A stretch of 64,000 nucleotides of DNA from Anaerolineae bacterium. Lineage in GTDB: Bacteria; Chloroflexota; Anaerolineae; Anaerolineales; E44-bin32. The position numbers and the translations under genes were made by a program. The notes beneath the pieces were generated by a model. That model worked only from the letters and a program-made list of their open reading frames with translations. It was not told where the DNA came from and did no database searches. Shown here one piece after another: positions 34,880 to 43,896 of this stretch. Position 1 is the stretch's first letter, and each line of letters starts with the position of its first letter. The stretch covers positions 19,649 to 83,648 of the forward strand of contig DUEZ01000070.1 of assembly GCA_011174825.1 (NCBI GenBank). Direction: 5' to 3'.

Positions 34880-36820
34880 ATGCCTCGACCGGGCCATTGG
34901 ACGGTATTCGTCGATCTTTCCACCGGTGAAGTGACCAGAGAGCCGGTGGAGACGCAGGCAAACCGGGATCTGCTTGGAGGGTGCGGCGTCGGCTGGATGC
35001 TTGCAGCAGACCACCTACTCGCCCGGACCGATCCACTTTCCCCGGACAACAAGATCATCATCAATCCGGGGCTATTGGTTGGGACACTAACACCAGGTAC
35101 TCCCAAGACCACAGCAATTACGAAGTACCCAACTTACGCCTCCGACGATGAGCGCTTCTATGTGGGAGCCAGCACAGTGGGTGGAAGATATTTCGGCATC
35201 GCCCTCAATCGGGCGGATTGCCAGCACCTGGTCATCTCGGGTAAGGCTCCTTCGCCGGTTTATCTGCGTATCCGTGACGAGAGGATCGAACTCGTCGACG
35301 CCGAGGATCTGTGGGGTAGAGGTATCGAAGAGGTGAGCAATGAACTCGTGCGGGAAGAAGGACCGGAGACAGGTGTAATGGTCATTGGAACCGCTGGGGA
35401 AAACCTGGTCCGTAACGCCCTCTCCATTGTTGACAAGACAAACTCTTTGGGCCGTGGCGGTCTTGGTGCCGTCATGGGATCAAAGAACCTCAAAGCGATC
35501 GCGGTAAACGGTAGCGGCAATGTAGAAGTTGTAAATCCCGAAGCATTCTTCAACTTTTCACAGGAATTGAGAGAGCGCGTATACCATTGGCCGAAGAGAG
35601 ATCATTGGATCAAGCTGGGTCTGGCTGCGGGTTGGGACACGTTCAAGCACACTCAGTATCCGGGAATCTGGCCCAAGGCGGAGTGGGACGAGCTGTACGG
35701 AGAGAAGACTCGCCTGGCAACGGTGGAAGAGGTGATCGCCTGCAACTCCTGTATCTTGTCTTGCCGATTAAAGTGGAAAATCAAGGGGGGTGAATACGAC
35801 GGCGAGATCGGGTACGGTTCGCCGTTCAGCAAGAGCGCCACATCAGGGATGCTTCTGGGAGTGAAGGACTTCCGTAAGATGATCCACATCGTGGCGGATG
35901 CTAACTCGAACTCGGGCATGGATTTCTACACCACCACTCGTATTATCGACTTCGCCACGAAAATGTATGAAATAGGCAGGCTGGGGAAAGAAGACACGGG
36001 AGGCCTGAAGCTACGCCGAGATTATGATACCTACCTCAAACTGTACCAGATGATGATCAAACGGGAAGGGTTCGGTGACGTCCTGGCTGATGGCTGGTAT
36101 AGGCTCAAAAAAGAGTTTGGTCTCGATCCTCAAGAATATTGGTACGCAGGTATCTGCAAGGGGATGGATTTCATCTATGATGCTCGGCCATCCAATTTCC
36201 ACCCTCTTATGATGTCTTTCTTTACCCGGCCAAGGCCCCACCATGGCGGATCGCACACTCGTACGAATAGTCGTAACAAGACCTTGGAGGAGATTCGGGA
36301 GCAAGTCGAGGCTTGGGGGCTGCCACAGGAGGTCGTCGACCGCATCTTTACCGAGGCTCCCTACTGCGGCAGCTTCAACGTCGGCCGTTACACGAAGCAC
36401 ATGGAAGATATGATGCGGGTCAAGAACTCTCTCGGGCTATGCGCCATCTACTCCTACCAGGGTCTGATCTTCGGTCATGACATGGCCAGGCTGTACAACG
36501 CCGCCACAGGAGAGAGCCTAACGGCCGGCGAGCTCATCAAATGTGGAGAAAGAATCAGCAACCTTGCCAAGCTGGTCAATGTACGGGAAGGGTTTAGTAG
36601 GGAAGATGACAAGGTTCCGGAGCTGTGGTTCAGGCCCATGGATACTCCAGAGGGCAGAATCGAAATGCATGACTACTTCAACACCAAAGTGATTACAAAA
36701 GAAGATGCGGAAAAGATACTGGATGACTACTACCAAGAGCGGGGCTGGGACGTTCGCCAGGGAACACCGACTCCGGAGAAGCTGAAAGAATTGGGGTTGG
36801 AGAGATATTCGAGCAAATAA
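34880..36820 (+). CDS. Aldehyde ferredoxin oxidoreductase (tungsten, AOR family)
   Basis: 646 residues, the usual AOR length. It oxidises aldehydes to carboxylates with ferredoxin, using a tungsten- (or Mo-) bispyranopterin and one 4Fe-4S cluster. The N-terminal pterin domain shows LLGGCGVGWMLAADHLL, GLLVGTLTPGTPKTTAITKYP and MGSKNLKAIAV. The cluster ligands are C288-x2-C291-x3-C295 in CNSCILSCRLKW, with a fourth Cys near 521 in SLGLCAIYSY. The spacing CxxCxxxC equals that of the archaeal enzyme. GAAAGGAGCC precedes the ATG. In this locus the aldehyde would come from the adjacent DapA-type aldolases. Confidence 0.95.
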   Translation: MPRPGHWTVFVDLSTGEVTREPVETQANRDLLGGCGVGWMLAADHLLARTDPLSPDNKIIINPGLLVGTLTPGTPKTTAITKYPTYASDDERFYVGASTVGGRYFGIALNRADCQHLVISGKAPSPVYLRIRDERIELVDAEDLWGRGIEEVSNELVREEGPETGVMVIGTAGENLVRNALSIVDKTNSLGRGGLGAVMGSKNLKAIAVNGSGNVEVVNPEAFFNFSQELRERVYHWPKRDHWIKLGLAAGWDTFKHTQYPGIWPKAEWDELYGEKTRLATVEEVIACNSCILSCRLKWKIKGGEYDGEIGYGSPFSKSATSGMLLGVKDFRKMIHIVADANSNSGMDFYTTTRIIDFATKMYEIGRLGKEDTGGLKLRRDYDTYLKLYQMMIKREGFGDVLADGWYRLKKEFGLDPQEYWYAGICKGMDFIYDARPSNFHPLMMSFFTRPRPHHGGSHTRTNSRNKTLEEIREQVEAWGLPQEVVDRIFTEAPYCGSFNVGRYTKHMEDMMRVKNSLGLCAIYSYQGLIFGHDMARLYNAATGESLTAGELIKCGERISNLAKLVNVREGFSREDDKVPELWFRPMDTPEGRIEMHDYFNTKVITKEDAEKILDDYYQERGWDVRQGTPTPEKLKELGLERYSSK

Positions 36821-36856
36821 AGCCAAACTACTTTAGCCTGACGGAGGATAGTGCTT

Positions 36857-37744
36857 ATGTTCAAACTTCAGGGTGTCGTACCACCCATGATCACGCCTTT
36901 TGACCGTGAAGGGGAACTGGATATCGCTAATCTGGAGCGCTTGGTCGAATTTCTCAAGGAAAATGTGAACGGCCTATATATCTGTGGATCGTATGGGTCC
37001 GGCCCCTTGATGAACGTGGAAGAGAGAAAAAAAGTGGCAGAAGTCTGCGTGAAGGTCGTCAGCGGCAAGATCCCTATCATTGCCCATACCGGAACGACCA
37101 ACACCCGGGACACAGTGGAACTGACCCGTCACGCAGAAAAGACGGGTTGTGACGGTGCGGCAGCGGTAGGTCCCTACTACTTCCACCACGGTAAGGATGG
37201 GGTACTTGCCTTCTACGAAGCGATGCTTGAGGCGGTCTCGCCCGGCTACCCGATCTACCTGTATCATAACCCGAAGTTCTCCGGCTATGAAATTTCTTTG
37301 GAGGTCATCAAACGACTAAAAGATCATGGACTTCATGGGATCAAGGACGCTACCTTTGACATCCTGAAATTCGCCACCTATATGAGAGAGTTGGGTACGG
37401 ACGAGTTTGACGTGGTACTTGGCACCGAGTCGATGTGGCTGCCCTCCCGAGCTCTGGGAGCGGAGGCATACATCCCAGGATTAGGAAACGTTTTTCCCGA
37501 GATTTGTGGAAAGATGTGGCAGGAGGGCATGGACAACGATTTCGAAGCCTGCCGGCGGACTCAGTTTGAAGTAAACCAATTGCGCGAGGTGATGTACTTA
37601 GCCCGTTCCACACAACTGGCGGTTTACGCCATGCTCGAGATCCGAGATGTCATCCAAGCCTATCCGCGCTCTCCCTTCGTGCCTGCCACGGAAGAGGAGA
37701 AGGCTAACATACGCAAGGCACTCGATGGGTTGGGTATTCTTTGA
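36857..37744 (+). CDS. DapA-family aldolase/lyase, copy 1
   Basis: About 295 residues, a TIM barrel of the dihydrodipicolinate synthase/N-acetylneuraminate lyase family. The Schiff-base Lys is in LHGIKDATFD and the active-site Tyr in YPIYLYHNP. The pyruvate-binding loop is GSYGSGPLMNVEERK rather than the classic GTTGE. The ATG at 36857 has GGAGG nine bases upstream and is preferred to the GTG at 36851. Members of this family cleave or form 2-keto-3-deoxy acids with pyruvate as one partner, so a true lysine-biosynthesis role is unlikely in this setting. Confidence 0.9.
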   Translation: MFKLQGVVPPMITPFDREGELDIANLERLVEFLKENVNGLYICGSYGSGPLMNVEERKKVAEVCVKVVSGKIPIIAHTGTTNTRDTVELTRHAEKTGCDGAAAVGPYYFHHGKDGVLAFYEAMLEAVSPGYPIYLYHNPKFSGYEISLEVIKRLKDHGLHGIKDATFDILKFATYMRELGTDEFDVVLGTESMWLPSRALGAEAYIPGLGNVFPEICGKMWQEGMDNDFEACRRTQFEVNQLREVMYLARSTQLAVYAMLEIRDVIQAYPRSPFVPATEEEKANIRKALDGLGIL

Positions 37745-38138
37745 TTCTGGCTGCTCACGACTGTAGTATTACTGGAAAGCTAACCCCCAAGTTAAAAAGG
37801 ACTCGAAGGTAGGATCCAAGGTTCTAGCAACGGAAGTTGCTCTGTAAGACAATTGGGGGAATGCCTATGCTGCTAGTGTAATCACAACAATCATGATCTG
37901 GTAGCTTATTGAGGCACGTAGGTAGGAGAGACTCAACTAGACAGCCCTGTAGAGATTGGGATATGCAGGGGAGATCGCGAAGCTGGCGCTTTTCCAATGC
38001 AGCGAGATCTATGCTTGGATCACGGCAAAGTTTGTCAACCTCGAGAGGGCGGCAACATGATCGTGGGTAGTTCTGGGGAAGCATAAGCGGGTTGAGGAAG
38101 AACTGTTAGCGAACAATTCGAATTCTTGGAGATATGAC
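37745..38138. other. 394-base gap inside the catabolic operon
   Basis: No supported gene, repeat or terminator is seen between the first aldolase and the dehydrogenase. One frame reads GEIAKLALFQCSEIYAWI before stops, which could be a decayed gene, but I cannot name it. A separate promoter for the last two genes may lie here. Confidence 0.45.
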
Positions 38139-39128
38139 GTGAAAGGTGTTTTAGTGAGTTCCCGATCCTTCGGTGCAATTTCCGAAGTTGGTGCGAAGTT
38201 GCTGAAGGAGAGCGGGTTCGATGTTCAGCGGATCGCTCCCGAAGAAAGACCTCTTTCCGAGGAGAAGATGGTACAGATCGTGGCGCGAGAGATGCCTGAG
38301 GTCGTTATTTGCGGCGCTGAACCCCTTACACGAAGAGTGCTGGAAGCATGCCCCCATCTCTCCATGATCATGAAACATGGAGTTGGAGTGGATAACATCG
38401 ACATCGAAACTGCTACCGAACTTAAGATCGTAGTAGCGAACGCGCCGGGCACCAATGCTGAGGCCGTGGCCGACCTAACCATCGCCATGATGCTTGCCCT
38501 CCTACGCGGTTTATATCAGGCGGTCAGTTCCACCAAAACAGGTGGCTGGGACCGCTACGTGGGGCACGATCTAGGAGCGCTCACCGTTGGTGTGGTAGGA
38601 ACGGGAAGGATAGGTCTGAGCGTGATTGGCCGCTTGCAGGGGTTCGGCTCCAACGTGTTGGCTTACGACATCGTGCACAACAAGGATCTCCTCACGCAAC
38701 CAAACTTCCAGTATGTCAGTCTGGAGCATCTGCTCCGGCAGTCGGATATCGTCACGCTGCACGCTCCCTTGGCGGCTGGCACCAGGAAGATGATTGGCCG
38801 TGACGAACTCGGCCTTATGAAGAACACCGCCTACTTGGTGAATCTGGCACGAGGAGAGTTGGTCGATGAGGAGGCACTGTGCGAGTTTTTACAGCAAAAC
38901 CGGATCGCAGGAGCGGCTGTGGACGTGTATGCGGTTGAACCACCACAAACTAGCCCGCTTCTCAGGCTAGACAATGTGCTAGCCACCCCTCACATCGCTG
39001 CCTATACCTACGAGTCCATGGAGCACATGGACCGTGTGTGCGCTCAAACCATCATCGAGACCCTGCAAGGCAGAGTCTGCCCGAACGTCCTCAATCCTGA
39101 GGTGTTAGGCGAACGCGGCAAATCCTAA
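38139..39128 (+). CDS. D-isomer-specific 2-hydroxyacid dehydrogenase
   Basis: 329 residues of the phosphoglycerate dehydrogenase-like family, without the C-terminal ACT domain of true SerA. The NAD-binding GVVGTGRIG is near residue 150. Catalytic Arg lies in NLARGELVDEEAL, Glu in DVYAVEPP and His in ATPHIAAYT. A GTG start. It would interconvert a 2-keto acid and a D-2-hydroxy acid, for example glycerate/hydroxypyruvate, in the pathway of the flanking aldolases. Confidence 0.9.
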   Translation: MKGVLVSSRSFGAISEVGAKLLKESGFDVQRIAPEERPLSEEKMVQIVAREMPEVVICGAEPLTRRVLEACPHLSMIMKHGVGVDNIDIETATELKIVVANAPGTNAEAVADLTIAMMLALLRGLYQAVSSTKTGGWDRYVGHDLGALTVGVVGTGRIGLSVIGRLQGFGSNVLAYDIVHNKDLLTQPNFQYVSLEHLLRQSDIVTLHAPLAAGTRKMIGRDELGLMKNTAYLVNLARGELVDEEALCEFLQQNRIAGAAVDVYAVEPPQTSPLLRLDNVLATPHIAAYTYESMEHMDRVCAQTIIETLQGRVCPNVLNPEVLGERGKS

Positions 39129-39149
39129 AATGTATGAGGATAGCAACCC

Positions 39150-40028
39150 ATGACAAAACAATTCAGTGGCATCATCCCCCCAGTGATCACCTGCTTCGAC
39201 GAAGAAGGCAGGATCGACGAGGAGGCTCAAAGGGAAGTCGTCCGCTTCCAAGCGAAGCACGTGAACGGATTTTACCCTTGCGGTACTTACGGCAGCGGCC
39301 CGCTTATGACGATCGAGGAGCGCAAACGGGTGGCGGAGATCGTGGTTGAGGAGAAAGGTTCCTGCGACGTAATCGTGCACGTGGGTGCGATTAACACGGG
39401 CCAGAGTGTTGAACTGGCCGAACATGCTCAGTCTATCGGAGCCGACGCGGTTGGAGCCATCCCTCCCTACTACTACAAATATACTTCCGAGCAGCTCCTC
39501 GACCACTACCGCGCCATCATCCGCGCTGTCGACCTCCCGGTCTTTCTCTATAACAATCCCGGGCTTTCGGGCAACCCAATCTCCGCGGAAATGCTCGCGA
39601 CCCTGGCCGATGAAGGGCTCGCAGGAGTCAAGGATTCTGCTTTCGATCTGGTCAGCTTCTACATGTACTTGATCAAAGTCAGGAAACCCGATTTTATCTT
39701 CATCATCGGAACCGAGGCGATAGCCGCCGCGGCCCTCGATGCGGGTGCAAACGGGGTGATATCCGGGCTGGCCAACGTTTTTCCGGAATTCATGGCTTCT
39801 TTTTATCGGACATGGCAGGAAGGCAATCCGCGCAAAACTGGCGAGCACCAGCTTAAGGTGGTGAAAGCACGGTCGATCTTGAAATACGGTCCCACGCTAA
39901 CCATGACCTACGCGGTGCTGAAGATGAGAGGCATGAACCCCGGTCACCCTCGGGCTCCTTACCAGGATATTCCTGCGTCGTTGTATGAGCGAGCTGAGGG
40001 CGAACTGCGGAACATGGGCTTGCTGTAG
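39150..40028 (+). CDS. DapA-family aldolase/lyase, copy 2
   Basis: 292 residues, paralogous to the copy 1.4 kb upstream. It has VNGFYPCGTYGSGPLMTIEE with the same unusual loop, Tyr in LPVFLYNNPGLSG, and Schiff-base Lys in LAGVKDSAFD. The substrate-pocket residues differ between the copies (YHHGKDGV versus YKYTSEQL after the second strand region). This suggests two related substrates or two steps. It begins 21 bases after the dehydrogenase. Confidence 0.9.
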   Translation: MTKQFSGIIPPVITCFDEEGRIDEEAQREVVRFQAKHVNGFYPCGTYGSGPLMTIEERKRVAEIVVEEKGSCDVIVHVGAINTGQSVELAEHAQSIGADAVGAIPPYYYKYTSEQLLDHYRAIIRAVDLPVFLYNNPGLSGNPISAEMLATLADEGLAGVKDSAFDLVSFYMYLIKVRKPDFIFIIGTEAIAAAALDAGANGVISGLANVFPEFMASFYRTWQEGNPRKTGEHQLKVVKARSILKYGPTLTMTYAVLKMRGMNPGHPRAPYQDIPASLYERAEGELRNMGLL

Positions 40029-40337
40029 GTCTGAATAACGGACTTCTTCGGCAGACTTTGCCGCTATCAAATCGCAGGTGTTAATAGGCTATCTGATTTC
40101 GCGCGCGATGCACCGCCTGACTAATCCCACCGTGCGAGCTATACCTCACCCAGCGACAGATTATCTATGGTGCCCCTTTTAGTACCGATGATATCCACGT
40201 TAATGCTGCCGGATTGGTACCCCAGGTGTGAAGTCTACGATGGACATGCTCGCAACAAGTAGGAGGCAAGTGGGGTCCATCTTCTCTAATTTTTCCGTTC
40301 AGAAAATCTTGGAAGCAATTTGTTGTGCTGCCGAACG
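40029..40337. other. Convergent intergenic gap
   Basis: 309 bases between the converging aldolase and CDF genes. No gene and no convincing terminator hairpin are seen. Confidence 0.5.
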
Positions 40338-41231
40338 TCACATCGAGCTATCGCTTGTAGGATGATAGTGGATGTGAACCCTGCTGAGGAAATCTATCCG
40401 CTCGAGAAGGATTTCTTCAACCAGGCTAGAGATTCGGTCCCCCTGCTGTACGCTCATCGACCCATCGATACCTAACGTGATATTCAGCACGAGGTAGGGA
40501 CCAAACCGTTGCACAAAGACTTCCTCAACTGCTTGTACGCCTGCAACTTTCAAGACCAGGGTGTGAACTTGAGTGAGCAAATCCGCATCGGGTTTTGTTG
40601 ATACGAGCTCAATGGATGAGTCCCGGATGATCATCACCCCCGTACGCAGGATGACGATGGCGACAAGCGCTCCAGCAAGAGGATCCATCCATATATATCC
40701 GATCCGCGCGAACAATATCCCGATCGTTGCCGCGAGGGCAGAGAAAATATCATTGCGGTGGTCGTACGCCAGCGCGATCACTGCCGCACTCTTGGTCTCG
40801 TCACCCACCCAGCGTGTGTAGAGGGTAAGGAATATCTTTAGGATCACCGTCAGTAAAGCGACGACAAGCGCGAATGTGGAAGATGCCGTCCGATCGCCTT
40901 CACCGATGAGAAAATAGTAGACCGTATTAATCGCATTCCAAAAGATGGCAACGGAGGTGGCGACCACGAACGCCCCGACGGCTACACCAGCGATGCTCTC
41001 CATCTGTCGGTGGCCGTAGGGATGCTCTTCGTCTGGAGGCTTTCTTGCCTCGCGCATAAATACTGCAACGACGAGATAATAGGCGACGTCGGATGTAGAG
41101 TTAATGCCATCCGCGAGAAGTGCTGGACTGTTCCCGATGATACCGATTGCGTTCTTCAAGCCGGCAAGGAGCACATTGGTGATTAAACCAAGGTTGACGG
41201 CTTGCGAAGTTCGTTGCTCCCGTCTTCCCAT
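40338..41231 (-). CDS. Cation diffusion facilitator (CDF) metal exporter
   Basis: 297 residues: six membrane helices (about 15-210) and a C-terminal ferredoxin-like cytosolic domain ending in HIHYHP. Helix 2 carries LLADGINSTSDVAYY and helix 5 ALAYDHRNDIFSA, separated by the landmark HPYGHRQMESIAG. The metal site reads N-x3-D in helix 2 and D-x3-D in helix 5, instead of the H-x3-D pairs of zinc transporters. N/D-type sites are characteristic of manganese-exporting CDF proteins. GGAAGGG precedes the ATG. Confidence 0.88.
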   Translation of the reverse strand: MGRREQRTSQAVNLGLITNVLLAGLKNAIGIIGNSPALLADGINSTSDVAYYLVVAVFMREARKPPDEEHPYGHRQMESIAGVAVGAFVVATSVAIFWNAINTVYYFLIGEGDRTASSTFALVVALLTVILKIFLTLYTRWVGDETKSAAVIALAYDHRNDIFSALAATIGILFARIGYIWMDPLAGALVAIVILRTGVMIIRDSSIELVSTKPDADLLTQVHTLVLKVAGVQAVEEVFVQRFGPYLVLNITLGIDGSMSVQQGDRISSLVEEILLERIDFLSRVHIHYHPTSDSSM

Positions 41232-41559
41232 GATCCCTTCCAGCTGTCCCTAAATCGCAAACGAAAACTTCCTGGCTGTGAGCCAGGTATATAGTTTAAC
41301 CTATAGATCTTTACCGTGTAGTATGAATAACCCTTGAACTATGTGAAGGTCATTGGAGGGAGTGAATAAAAGAGACAGCTTCTTAACGATTTGAACAAGT
41401 GGGATTCTAATTGTCCAGGGCTCCTGATTTCGAAAAAACGACACATCATTTCTTGGGTAACGTTGAAATACATGGTGTCAGACCGGGGGACATTTAACTT
41501 GTCGGTCCGTCCCGTCTAAGTTTGTGATGGAAGCTAGCTCAAGAAGGGAAAGCGTTTTC
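41232..41559. other. Intergenic between CDF and ClC genes
   Basis: 328 bases, no gene recognised. It holds the 3' end region of the ClC gene and upstream DNA of the CDF gene. Confidence 0.5.
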
Positions 41560-43680
41560 TTATCCAGGTGGGAGGTCTTGCTTCTTTAATGTCTGGAACA
41601 GTGAAGAGGTAGCTTCGCTATGTACGAAGGCAGTAAGTCGGTCACCGGATTGAAGCCGTGTATTGCCATGTGGGATGATTACCTGATCGCCGCGGTGGAT
41701 TGAAACGATAATGCAATCCTGCGGCAGTATGGGTGAAAGTTCCGAGATGCTCTTTCCAACTGCGTTATCGCTCGTCGTGAGAGCGTACTCAACAAATTCT
41801 GTGCTCTCCTCCTCACGGAAGGCCATCCGCTGAATCCTGTGGGAAAGTTCTGCCCTGCGGGTAATCGCTACCTCATAAGCTCGGATGATGTCGTCGCGGC
41901 CTATCAAGCCAAGCAAGCGTCGTGGGTCCGATCGCGAGACGACAGGCAGCCGACCAATCCCCTGTGGCCCCATCTTACGCAGGACGTCCCCGATTGTCTC
42001 ATCTGGATATGCGACCACGAGACGACTGTAAAGTGTTCCAATCTCCGTCACAGGTGTTCTGCGTGGGTAATTCTTGGCCACGACCACCTCCAGATCGCTG
42101 ATCGTAACCATGCCCCATAACCTGCCGTCATCATCTAGAATTGGGAAGCCATGATGCCTGGTGCGAGCGAAGGTTTCAGAGAGATCAACCAGCGATAGGT
42201 TGTAGGAGACCGTATCTACCTCGCTGACCATAACTTCTTGCACATATACCCCTTGCATCACATCTACATCGCGTCCGCGCTGCAAGCTAACTCCACGGCG
42301 GGTCAGTTTGAGTGTATAGATCGACTCTCCTTTCAATAGTTTTCTTGATAAGAATGTGGCGATCACGACCGTGAGCATGAGCGGCAGGATGATGCGATAG
42401 TCGCCGGTTAATTCGAAGAGGATGATGACGGCCGTAATTGGGGCGTGAGCACTAGCCGAAAATAATGCAGCCATACCCACCAGCGCGTAAGCTCCCGGAG
42501 GAGCACTGATCGAAGGGAAGAGCAGGTTCATGAGTGAGCCGAAAGCCGCGCCCAACATGGCCCCCATAAAAAGGGAGGGGGCAAAAATACCACCAGATCC
42601 TCCTGAGCCGAGAGTCAACGTGGTAGCTATAAGCTTGAGGAAAAGTAAAAACAAAACGCTCCCAAGCACGATTTCATCTGCGAAGGTTCCCTGAATGACA
42701 TCGTAGCCCACATTGAAGACTTGTGGCAGGCGATCCCATTTGAGAGGAGTAACCAGCGGGTAAAACAGTGCCAAACCGCCTAGTAGGGCGCCACCTATGG
42801 CGGGTTTCAACCATTCGGGGATAGCCCTCCACTCGTCGAAGCGATCTTCTGACCAATATAAGACACGAACGAAAAGGCTACCGATGAGCGCTGCCAATAT
42901 ACCTAAGAGTGGATAAAAAGTGAATTCCCAGACGCTGTTCAGGTGGTATTCTGTGGGCAAGGGAAAAGCCGGCATGTCTCCAAAGACTGCTTGACCGATA
43001 ACGCTAGCTAGAACGGCAGAGATAACGACAGTGCCAAAATAGGCTACGCTAAATTCGCCCAAGATCACCTCGAGGGCGAAAATAACGCCTGCGATTGGGG
43101 CGTTGAAGGTCGCCGCGATACCGCCAGCTGCTCCACAAGCAACAAGGTTGCGGATGCGCTCGTTGGAGAGGTTGAGCCACTGACCTAAGCTCGACCCTAG
43201 CGCTGAACCGATCTGAACGATCGGCCCCTCACGGCCGACTGATCCACCACTACCAATGCTTAAAGAAGATGCGAGAGACTTAATTACAGCCACAATCGGT
43301 CGGATGCGGCCGCCTCGCAAGGCCACTGCTTCCATGACCTCCGGTACTCCGTGCCCCTTTGCCTCACGAGCGAAGAAGTAAATCAATAGACCAACCAGTA
43401 GTCCCCCAACTGCGGGGACAAGGACGACATAGGATTTCCCCAACCCGGGTAGCAATGACGGAAACCAGTCATACCCTACTGTTTCGATGACTTGGATCAG
43501 AAAACGGAAGATCACCGCTCCTATCCCTGCACCGATGCCTACGATGGCGGAGGTTATAACCAGGATGACCTCTTCGTTTTTTTGTATGCGGGTAAAGAGT
43601 CTTTTAAGCCGGACGAACCGGGGATAAATTGAAGATGTGTTTGGGGTGCGACCAATCTCTGGTTCTTCGATCTCCGGCAT
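41560..43680 (-). CDS. ClC-family chloride channel/antiporter with CBS pair and TrkA-C domain
   Basis: 706 residues from the ATG at 43680, which has GAGGT seven bases upstream (an in-frame ATG at 43728 lacks a site). The ClC core (about 30-440) has GSGGSVGREGP, whose glutamate (E151) is the gating/proton-coupling residue, and the later LGSGGSGGIFAPSLFMGAML. Two CBS domains follow (EVMVSEVDTVSYN..., then SRLVVAYPDETIGDVLRKMG). The C-terminal TrkA-C (RCK_C) domain starts at EYALTTSDNAVGKSISELSP. Nucleotides or other ligands may regulate it through CBS and RCK. Confidence 0.92.
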   Translation of the reverse strand: MPEIEEPEIGRTPNTSSIYPRFVRLKRLFTRIQKNEEVILVITSAIVGIGAGIGAVIFRFLIQVIETVGYDWFPSLLPGLGKSYVVLVPAVGGLLVGLLIYFFAREAKGHGVPEVMEAVALRGGRIRPIVAVIKSLASSLSIGSGGSVGREGPIVQIGSALGSSLGQWLNLSNERIRNLVACGAAGGIAATFNAPIAGVIFALEVILGEFSVAYFGTVVISAVLASVIGQAVFGDMPAFPLPTEYHLNSVWEFTFYPLLGILAALIGSLFVRVLYWSEDRFDEWRAIPEWLKPAIGGALLGGLALFYPLVTPLKWDRLPQVFNVGYDVIQGTFADEIVLGSVLFLLFLKLIATTLTLGSGGSGGIFAPSLFMGAMLGAAFGSLMNLLFPSISAPPGAYALVGMAALFSASAHAPITAVIILFELTGDYRIILPLMLTVVIATFLSRKLLKGESIYTLKLTRRGVSLQRGRDVDVMQGVYVQEVMVSEVDTVSYNLSLVDLSETFARTRHHGFPILDDDGRLWGMVTISDLEVVVAKNYPRRTPVTEIGTLYSRLVVAYPDETIGDVLRKMGPQGIGRLPVVSRSDPRRLLGLIGRDDIIRAYEVAITRRAELSHRIQRMAFREEESTEFVEYALTTSDNAVGKSISELSPILPQDCIIVSIHRGDQVIIPHGNTRLQSGDRLTAFVHSEATSSLFQTLKKQDLPPG

Positions 43681-43896
43681 GAGATGTACCTCATGAGTGG
43701 AATGATGTCCATCAATAAGCATAGGCATGCTTTATCAGATGGGTGGAGAGTTATGATTCTATAGACCTCTTTTCTCGTCCCGTCAAGGATGACCGATTGG
43801 CTAGCTCTTCGATGAGAGAAATTCCTCCCCGCATCCCCACAAGCCTGTGTGCAAGACAGTGAGGGAGGACATATGCATGATCATTGGTCTTATGTG

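Noticed and set aside
39105..39848. 247-residue minus-strand frame
   Set aside because: It is antisense to the second DapA-type aldolase.
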